In this document: positions 17,760 to 23,904 of the stretch, piece by piece
How the letters are laid out: each line of letters opens with the position of its first letter
Numbering within the stretch: the first letter of the stretch is position 1
From: Bacteroidota bacterium
GTDB taxonomy: Bacteria; Bacteroidota; Bacteroidia; Chitinophagales; Chitinophagaceae
Reading direction: 5' to 3'
NCBI GenBank assembly: GCA_023436425.1
Contig: JAEZJD010000032.1
Span: 1-39,666 of the forward strand
DNA: 39,666 bases
Made by a program: the position numbers and the translations under genes
Notes under the pieces: generated by a model
What the model was told of the DNA's origin: nothing
Seen by the model: the letters and a program-made list of their open reading frames with translations, nothing else
The model's database searches: none

Positions 17760-18613
17760 TGGTACTTCATTACAAGAAATACGAAAAAAATGGTGGTACA
17801 GATGGTTGAAAGCAGATTCATTTTCAAACTATTTTCAAACGAAGCTGCACGTTCATCTCTCCAAACCCTGATCATCCAGTACAAAAAAAACAATACCACC
17901 GGACACATTATGCCGAGGAAAATGAAAAAGCTACTCAGCTGCCTTAGCTGCATGAATAAAATGTACATCAATACGTTTGCAGCCAAGAAAAGCATCATGC
18001 TAAAGATGAAGGTGTTACGTTTACCTAGCAGGTAACTGATTGTGTGAACACCGTCTTTTTTGTCTTCTTCATGCTGATAAATTTGCGTGAGCGGATACAA
18101 TGCACCCAGCAGCAAACTTGAAATAATACACGGAATAATCGGCACATTAAGCGTCTGCTCAGCATCAACAGCTTGGTAGGTAATGAAAAACACTACTGCC
18201 CCCTGGAAAATAAACACTGTTAGAAAACCAATGACAGGATACTTTTTCAGCCTAATGTTTCTGCCGCTATATGCCCTCGATGCAATGATGTAGAGCAATA
18301 TACCCAATGCAAAAACGAAGCTGACTACTACCGCTGCCCCAACGGCTACAACATCCATGATGATAGTTACATTGAAAAGTTGCTTTGTGGGTTGCATCGG
18401 GTGCTGCAAGCCACCGATAGGGGTTACATCTCTATCCATGTACGAATTGTAACCGTTACTCGATGGATATACCAGAAGATGAAGGATGCAGAACACGATT
18501 ACCGCGTTCGTCCAGTTAACCGCAGTCACCTGGCTGAGGGCAAACAAATACACCGGCAGCAAAAAAAATGAGAAATGAAACCGAAGCAGTTGTATGGTTG
18601 ATCGGCGAAGCAT
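17756..18613 (-). CDS. UbiA-like membrane protein (prenyltransferase superfamily) with divergent metal-binding motifs
   Basis: The 285-residue integral membrane protein has about eight hydrophobic segments. It carries versions of both UbiA aspartate motifs, but degenerate. The first reads NSYMDRDVT (56-64) where NDxxDxxxD is expected, keeping N56 and D60. The second reads QHEED (180-184) where DxExD is expected, keeping E182 and D184, followed by the usual GxxT and YLLG (188-196). UbiA enzymes transfer a prenyl chain from its diphosphate to an aromatic ring. Here the changed motifs leave open an altered substrate or lost activity. It is the first gene of the polyketide operon and overlaps the PKS start by 4 bases, which suggests the PKS product is its acceptor. 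Confidence 0.82.
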   Translation of the reverse strand: MLRRSTIQLLRFHFSFFLLPVYLFALSQVTAVNWTNAVIVFCILHLLVYPSSNGYNSYMDRDVTPIGGLQHPMQPTKQLFNVTIIMDVVAVGAAVVVSFVFALGILLYIIASRAYSGRNIRLKKYPVIGFLTVFIFQGAVVFFITYQAVDAEQTLNVPIIPCIISSLLLGALYPLTQIYQHEEDKKDGVHTISYLLGKRNTFIFSMMLFLAANVLMYILFMQLRQLSSFFIFLGIMCPVVLFFLYWMIRVWRDERAASFENSLKMNLLSTICTTIFFVFLVMKYH

Positions 18614-18657
18614 TGGTTTGAAAATGAGAAATTAAAAATTAAAAACCGTTTGGTAAC

Positions 18658-18683
18658 AATTCAATTTGTTTTTCATTTGAATT
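18658..18683. repeat. Inverted repeat in the divergent region between the PKS operon and the phosphoesterase gene
   Basis: AATTCAA (18658-18664) and TTGAATT (18677-18683) are perfect inverted arms separated by 12 bases, in the 90-base A/T-rich space between two divergent starts. It could be an operator or a weak hairpin. The surrounding A/T richness makes chance occurrence quite possible. Confidence 0.35.
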
Positions 18684-18703
18684 ATTAATTGTTAATTGCC
18701 TCT

Positions 18704-20548
18704 ATGAAACGCTGGCTGTTACCAATTGTGTTGTTGTTTTTTGTTTTTGCCCAAGCGCAAACAATAAAACCTTTCAGATTTGCATTCATAAGCGATACAC
18801 ACATTGGGTCGCCCAACGGTGGCGCGGAAGAAGACCTGCGAAGAACTGTCGCGGACATCAACTCGATGACCGACATTGATTTTGTAGTGGTAACAGGCGA
18901 CGTCACGGAACTGGGAAAGGACGATGAACTTAAGCTTGCAAAAAAACTTTTGGACAGTTTGCGTATTCGTTACTTTATAATTCCCGGAAATCACGACACC
19001 GGCTGGAGCGAAAGTGGTGGACTGAGCTTTAGCAGGACGTTCGGATCCGATAAATTTCATTTTGTTCATAACGGAATTCACTTGATTGGCTGTGCATCCG
19101 GACCGTATGTGCGCATGAGCGATGGACACGTGCCGCGAGACGCAGTGAACTGGTTGGAAAAAGAACTCTCAAAAATAAAATCCGGCGAACCAATCGTTTT
19201 TCTCAATCACTATCCGCTCGATAACGGCTTGGATAATTGGTACCAGGTGATTGAGCTGCTCAAAAAACAGAATACGCTAATCGCATTATGCGGACATGGA
19301 CATTCAAACAGAACGGTTCAGGCTGAGGGCATTCCCTCAGTTATGGGCAGATCCAATCTCCGTGCAAAACAGCTTGAAGGAGGCTATAATCTCGTCGACA
19401 TTAAAGAAGACTCAATTTATTTTACGGAAAGGAAGCCGCTTTCGAAAACTCAACACTTGTGGAAAGCTGTTGCTTTGGAAAATCATCACTACGAACAGAA
19501 CAAACAGTTTCCGCGTCCGGATTTTTCTGTTAATCAACAGTATCCACAAGTAAATCCAAAATGGATTTATCAGTCCGGTGCTAATGTTATTTCCACCCCT
19601 GTAGTGGTGCATAACCTCGTTGTGTTTGGCAATCAGAACGGAACAATAGAAGCGCTTGATCTGCAAAACGGAAAAAGGAAGTGGAAGATTGAAACGAGGG
19701 CCCCAATCTTTTCGTCACCCGCAGCAAAGGACGAAAAAATAATAGTGGCGAACGCGGATGGTATTATCTATTGCCTTTCCGCAAAAGGGAAAATTCTCTG
19801 GAAATTCAAATGCGATAAAGCTGTTCTCGGCTCGCCCGTTATTGAAAACAATGTTGTTTACATCGGCGGGAGCGATGGCAGGTTCAGCGCTTATGATTTA
19901 AACTCCGGCAGACCAATTTGGAGCAATTCCACAATTGCAGGACCGATAGTCAGCAAACCCGTTTTGACAACCGACAAAATTGTTTTTGGCGCATGGGATA
20001 CAAATCTTTATTGTCTGGATAAAGGCAACGGAAAGATTGTTTGGAAATGGAATAACGGCTCTCCTGTTATTAATTTTTCGCCGGCGGCTTGCATTCCTGT
20101 GATAAAAGATGATGTTGTGTACATCGTAGCACCTGACCGTTACCTATCAGCCATAAATTTAAATTCAGGCAAAACGCTGTGGCGCACAAATGAGGCGACA
20201 GTTCGTGAGAGTATCGGTATTTCGGGAGATGAGAAGCTTATTTATGGAAAAACAATGCAGGATACAATAGTCGCCTTTTTCACCAACAGCGAACGTCCGC
20301 AACTTGCATGGAAAATGAATGCAGGTTTCGGATATGAGCACGTGCCATCCATGCTGATTGAAAAAGAAGGAAAAGTTTTCTTCGGCACCCGAAACGGCGT
20401 AGTTTATTCCATCAATCCCACCAATCAACAAATAAACTGGGCTTATAAAATTGACAATTCAATGGTAAATACTGTGCAGGTGTTATCGGGAAAGGAGTTA
20501 ATCGCTTCCACTATGGACGGAAAAGTTGCGCTGCTGCAAGAGCATTAG
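18704..20548 (+). CDS. Exported metallophosphoesterase fused to a PQQ-type beta-propeller
   Basis: The 614-residue protein has a signal peptide (1-18, ending AQA-Q). Residues 25-230 form a calcineurin-like phosphoesterase with its five metal-binding blocks: DTH 31-33, GD 65-66, GNHD 95-98, then NHYP and CGHGHSN. From about residue 285 to the end, repeated segments (ALDLQNGKRKWKIE, CLSAKGKILWKFK, AYDLNSGRPIWSN, CLDKGNGKIVWKW, AINLNSGKTLWRT) are PQQ-like beta-propeller blades. A TTG start at 18689 would add five residues; the ATG is preferred because it gives a clean signal peptide. It is divergent from the PKS operon. The substrate is unknown; the propeller may be a binding platform rather than a cofactor site. 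Confidence 0.9.
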   Translation: MKRWLLPIVLLFFVFAQAQTIKPFRFAFISDTHIGSPNGGAEEDLRRTVADINSMTDIDFVVVTGDVTELGKDDELKLAKKLLDSLRIRYFIIPGNHDTGWSESGGLSFSRTFGSDKFHFVHNGIHLIGCASGPYVRMSDGHVPRDAVNWLEKELSKIKSGEPIVFLNHYPLDNGLDNWYQVIELLKKQNTLIALCGHGHSNRTVQAEGIPSVMGRSNLRAKQLEGGYNLVDIKEDSIYFTERKPLSKTQHLWKAVALENHHYEQNKQFPRPDFSVNQQYPQVNPKWIYQSGANVISTPVVVHNLVVFGNQNGTIEALDLQNGKRKWKIETRAPIFSSPAAKDEKIIVANADGIIYCLSAKGKILWKFKCDKAVLGSPVIENNVVYIGGSDGRFSAYDLNSGRPIWSNSTIAGPIVSKPVLTTDKIVFGAWDTNLYCLDKGNGKIVWKWNNGSPVINFSPAACIPVIKDDVVYIVAPDRYLSAINLNSGKTLWRTNEATVRESIGISGDEKLIYGKTMQDTIVAFFTNSERPQLAWKMNAGFGYEHVPSMLIEKEGKVFFGTRNGVVYSINPTNQQINWAYKIDNSMVNTVQVLSGKELIASTMDGKVALLQEH

Positions 20549-20716
20549 TTACCTGCGACCTTTACCTACGAGCCAGAGAATCAAAGCAATTATAGCTACA
20601 ACAATTATAATCCCGACCCACATGCCAGCTTTGAATATTCCGCCTACAACTTCGCAGGAGCTGAGAGTAACAGCAATGGCAATAGCACACAGAAATACCG
20701 AATTATACTTCTTCAT
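20549..20716 (-). CDS. Small lipoprotein with one transmembrane segment
   Basis: This short gene codes for 55 residues: a lipoprotein signal MKKYNSVFLCAIAIAVTLSSC with the lipidation Cys at residue 21, then EVVGGIFKAGMWVG, a 16-residue hydrophobic helix (IIIVVAIIALILWLV) and a basic GKGRR end. I recall similar 55-65 residue proteins with the VGGIFKAGMWVG motif widely in Bacteroidota, some labelled 'phosphatidate cytidylyltransferase' in databases, a name that cannot be right at this length. Its stop directly abuts the convergent stop of the phosphoesterase gene. Function unknown. Confidence 0.8.
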   Translation of the reverse strand: MKKYNSVFLCAIAIAVTLSSCEVVGGIFKAGMWVGIIIVVAIIALILWLVGKGRR

Positions 20717-20840
20717 AAAAGTATTTTGGACACATTATGCAAAAGCTTTGCCGAGCTAAGGTTCCAAGGCGTCGAAAGGTTGAAACGTTTCCTGGATGAA
20801 CTCTGGAACTATTGAATCTCCGTAACTTTCGAACCCACCT

Positions 20841-21833
20841 CTAGCCCAAGTCAATATCCGTATTATCACCGATGTTCAGCGTTCTTGTTTCGCCGCGAAT
20901 GCTGGTATCGCTGCCAATTAATGAAAAGTCAAGAACAATATCGAAGAGGTTTGAATAAGAACCAATAATGGAATTACGCACAATAGAAAAATCGATCGTA
21001 GTGGCATCTCCGATCGTTACGTTAGGACCCACAATTGAATTCTTAATGTTGCAGCCTTTTCCGATGCTCACCGGCTGAATGATTACGGTATTTTCAAAAT
21101 CAGCACAAGGCTCGGTGTGAGCACCAAACTTCTTTAGCAATGTTGCATTCGATGCAAGCAGACTATCACGTTTGCCACAGTCAAACCAACTGTCCACCTT
21201 AAACGCTTTAAACTGCGCTCCTTTTTTTATCATGCAATCGAGGGCATCGGTAATGCTGTATTCACCATGGGTTTTTATTCCTTTTTCGATGTTTGCTTCG
21301 AGACATTCAAAAAGAAGATTTGTGTCTTTAATCTTGTACACACCCACAAGCGCCATATTCGACTTCGGAATCTGCGGCTTCTCCACCACGTGAGAAATCT
21401 CTGCTTGACCTGCAAGTTCGGCTACGCCAAAAGTTCTGGGGTCATCCACTTTCTTCACGCCCATCATCGACACATCACTGCTCAATACTTCCTTTACATC
21501 AAATTCACAAATCGTGTCGCCAAGGACGATCATTGCCTCATCTCCGCCTATTATATTTTTCGTCAGTTTTATTGCATGACCAATTCCCTGCCTGTCGTTT
21601 TGATAAACAAAATGCGCAGTCAGATCCGGATATTGCGCCTTCACATAATCCTGGATTTTTTCCCCTAAATAACCAACTATAAAAACAAATTCATTGATGT
21701 CGCCCTCTTTCAACTGGTCAACAATAATGCTCAAAACGGTTTTGCCTGCAAGTGGAATAAGAGCTTTGGGCTGCGTATATGTGTGTGGACGAAGTTTAGT
21801 TCCGGCACCTGCAACAGGAATAATTGCTTTCAT
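20841..21833 (-). CDS. Sugar-1-phosphate nucleotidyltransferase with C-terminal left-handed beta-helix
   Basis: It should transfer a nucleotidyl group to a sugar-1-phosphate, making an NDP-sugar for polysaccharide or glycoconjugate synthesis. The N-terminal Rossmann-like domain begins MKAIIPVAGAGTKLRPHT with PKALIPLAGK at 22-31, the NTP-binding signature of the RmlA/GlmU/UGP group; K13 sits where R is more usual. VLGDTICEFD carries the metal-binding Asp. From about residue 245 hexapeptide-like repeats (VIIQPVSIGKGCNIKNSIVGPNVTIGD) form a left-handed beta-helix, usually regulatory or an acetyltransferase remnant. Length is 330 residues. Nucleotide and sugar are not determinable from motifs. 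It is monocistronic, 124 bases from the small lipoprotein gene. Confidence 0.9.
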   Translation of the reverse strand: MKAIIPVAGAGTKLRPHTYTQPKALIPLAGKTVLSIIVDQLKEGDINEFVFIVGYLGEKIQDYVKAQYPDLTAHFVYQNDRQGIGHAIKLTKNIIGGDEAMIVLGDTICEFDVKEVLSSDVSMMGVKKVDDPRTFGVAELAGQAEISHVVEKPQIPKSNMALVGVYKIKDTNLLFECLEANIEKGIKTHGEYSITDALDCMIKKGAQFKAFKVDSWFDCGKRDSLLASNATLLKKFGAHTEPCADFENTVIIQPVSIGKGCNIKNSIVGPNVTIGDATTIDFSIVRNSIIGSYSNLFDIVLDFSLIGSDTSIRGETRTLNIGDNTDIDLG

Positions 21834-21957
21834 GCATTTATTTTTTGATGGTCATGTTCACCTTTCCCTCTCACCCATCATGACAAACGAAAATAAGCGG
21901 TCGAAATTACCATTTTTTAATTCATAGGTCATCCATCTGTTTTCCGTATTCGCCTGC

Positions 21958-21965
21958 TATTTTTG
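21958..21965 (+). promoter_or_regulatory. Candidate -7 promoter element for glyA
   Basis: TATTTTTG fits the Bacteroidota -7 consensus TAnnTTTG and lies 91 bases before the chosen glyA ATG. No clear -33 TTTG box is seen 17-23 bases upstream, so this is a tentative assignment. Confidence 0.3.
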
Positions 21966-22056
21966 TGCGGATTTTTTTGGTGACCAGCTGCAGTGCTACT
22001 ATTTAGCTTCTGTTGTGTCACTCACTTGTACACCTTCAATGCTATTCAGCAATTTC

Positions 22057-23334
22057 ATGAAAAAAGATCAACAGGTATTTGATATCATCAACAAAGAACT
22101 GCAGAGGCAGCGCAACGGAATTGAGCTCATCGCTTCAGAAAACTTCACCTCTCTGCAGGTGATGCAGGCAATGGGCAACGTGATGACAAACAAATACGCG
22201 GAAGGATATCCGGGGAGAAGATACTACGGCGGCTGCGAGTTTGTTGACGAATCGGAACAGTTAGCAATCGACCGCGTCAGGCAAATTTTCGGCTGCGACT
22301 ATGCGAACGTGCAACCCCACAGCGGTGCGCAAGCAAATGCTGCGTTAATGATGGCGATATTGAAGCCCGGAGATAAAATTCTCGGGCTGGATTTAAGCAT
22401 GGGTGGACATCTTACGCATGGCTCACCGGTAAACTTCAGCGGTAAACTATACCAGGCGTCTTTCTATGCGGTAAAAAAAGAAACCGGGTTGGTAGATTAT
22501 GAACAAATGGAGGAAGTTGCTGAAAGGGAAAAACCGCAACTGATTATTTGCGGCGCATCTGCATACAGCCGCGATTGGGACTACAAACGCATCCGCCAAA
22601 TTGCCGACTCTGTTGGTGCATTCGTCATGGCGGACATTGCACATCCTGCCGGGTTAATTGCAAAAGGTTTGCTTAACTCCCCTTTTGAACATTGTCATTT
22701 CGTTACATCGACAACGCACAAAACTTTACGCGGGCCAAGAGGCGGAATTATACTGATGGGAAAAGATTTCGAAAATCCATTTGGACTAAAAGATGTAAAA
22801 GGCAATATTCGGATGATGAGCAATTTGATTGACATGGCTGTTTTTCCGGGCACCCAGGGCGGACCTCTGGAGCACGTAATTGCAGCAAAGGCAATCGCAT
22901 TCGGTGAAATTTTATCTGATGAATTCACGCAGTACGCACGGCAGGTGCAGTTAAATGCTCAGGCAATGGCAAAGGCGTTTGTAGCAAAAAATTATCACAT
23001 CATAAGTGGTGGCACCGACAATCACCTGATGTTAATTGACCTGCGCAATAAAAAACTTACTGGGAAAAAAGCACAGGAAACTTTAGACAAAGCACACATT
23101 ACGCTTAATAAAAACGCCGTTCCTTTCGATGATAAAAGTCCGTTTGTAACATCGGGAATTCGCATTGGGGTGCCGGCGATCACAACACGCGGAATGAAAG
23201 AACAGCACATGCAAACTGTTGTAGATTTTGTCGACAAAGTGCTGATGAATATTGACGATGAAAAAACGGTAAGCAGTGTTTCCGAAGATGTGAAAAATTT
23301 TATGCAGCAGTTCCCACTTTATCCCGAACTCTGA
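22057..23334 (+). CDS. glyA: Serine hydroxymethyltransferase
   Basis: This PLP enzyme interconverts serine and glycine while charging tetrahydrofolate with a one-carbon unit. From the ATG at 22057 it has 425 residues, starting MKKDQQVFDIINKEL, which fits the family. A GTG at 22015 and an ATG at 22039 are in frame but would add an unlikely leader. The PLP lysine is K222 in TSTTHKTLRGPRGG; IELIASENF at 22-30 and YAEGYPGRRYYGG at 47-59 are family hallmarks. It is followed by a short repeat-bearing spacer and a DUF4293 gene on the same strand. Confidence 0.96.
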   Translation: MKKDQQVFDIINKELQRQRNGIELIASENFTSLQVMQAMGNVMTNKYAEGYPGRRYYGGCEFVDESEQLAIDRVRQIFGCDYANVQPHSGAQANAALMMAILKPGDKILGLDLSMGGHLTHGSPVNFSGKLYQASFYAVKKETGLVDYEQMEEVAEREKPQLIICGASAYSRDWDYKRIRQIADSVGAFVMADIAHPAGLIAKGLLNSPFEHCHFVTSTTHKTLRGPRGGIILMGKDFENPFGLKDVKGNIRMMSNLIDMAVFPGTQGGPLEHVIAAKAIAFGEILSDEFTQYARQVQLNAQAMAKAFVAKNYHIISGGTDNHLMLIDLRNKKLTGKKAQETLDKAHITLNKNAVPFDDKSPFVTSGIRIGVPAITTRGMKEQHMQTVVDFVDKVLMNIDDEKTVSSVSEDVKNFMQQFPLYPEL

Positions 23335-23392
23335 AAAGTTCAAAGATTTCATAGATTCCAAACGTTCGGGAAGTTGCGTGACTAATCCAAGC

Positions 23393-23437
23393 TTCTGAAG
23401 TTCTTGGAACTTCTGGAACTTCTGAAACTTTTGAAAC
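23393..23437. repeat. Degenerate 9-bp tandem repeat
   Basis: Five consecutive units read TTCTGAAG, TTCTTGGAAC, TTCTGGAAC, TTCTGAAAC and TTTTGAAAC, an imperfect 9-base tandem repeat in the glyA-DUF4293 spacer. It ends 12 bases before the DUF4293 ATG. It looks like a slippage-prone spacer; a functional role is not evident. Confidence 0.65.
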
Positions 23438-23449
23438 TATATTTACAAC

Positions 23450-23866
23450 ATGCTACAAAGAATACAATCGGTATGGCTTTTACTCGCCTCCCTTTTTGAT
23501 GCAATTACTTTCCGTTTTCCTTTCTTCAGAGGTGATTGGCTGAAGGACACAATTCCTTACGACATAGACCTGAATGCAAGAACCACAATCTGGCTGTCCA
23601 TCTTATCTGTGGTTGCGGGAGTGCTGGCATTCATCACTATTTTTCTTTTCAATAATCGCAGGCTGCAGCTGAAGCTTTGCTATGTCGGAATTTTTTTAAC
23701 AGCAGTGTTGCTGACGGTTTATTTTCTTGAGATGGCAAATTTCAGCAGTGGAACAGTTGCTCTTTGGTGCATTTTCTATTTTGCCATTCTTGCTTGCTAC
23801 ATCTTTGCAGCACGTGGCATTTGGAAGGATGAAAAATTGATAAAAAGTATGGACAGACTGCGGTAA
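23450..23866 (+). CDS. DUF4293 family integral membrane protein
   Basis: The 138-residue inner-membrane protein starts MLQRIQSVWLLLASLFDAIT, with a hydrophobic segment at 8-22 followed by a short polar loop, then helices at about 44-66, 74-92 and 100-120. The N-terminal MLQRIQSVWLLLA and the four-helix layout match DUF4293, a family I know only from Bacteroidota and without assigned function. It is downstream of glyA with a 115-base spacer holding a tandem repeat, and convergent with uvrA. Confidence 0.85.
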   Translation: MLQRIQSVWLLLASLFDAITFRFPFFRGDWLKDTIPYDIDLNARTTIWLSILSVVAGVLAFITIFLFNNRRLQLKLCYVGIFLTAVLLTVYFLEMANFSSGTVALWCIFYFAILACYIFAARGIWKDEKLIKSMDRLR

Positions 23867-23904
23867 GCCGCCAGCTACATTTCCCGAACCGAAATTTTGA
23901 ACAA

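Noticed and set aside
21267..21668. A 133-residue plus-strand frame opposite the nucleotidyltransferase gene.
   Set aside because: It is an antisense shadow of a well-supported gene and has no recognisable protein character.
21834..22056. A riboswitch or glycine/folate-sensing leader ahead of glyA.
   Set aside because: I looked for long-range pairing and known aptamer cores in this 223-base leader and saw only a candidate -7 box.
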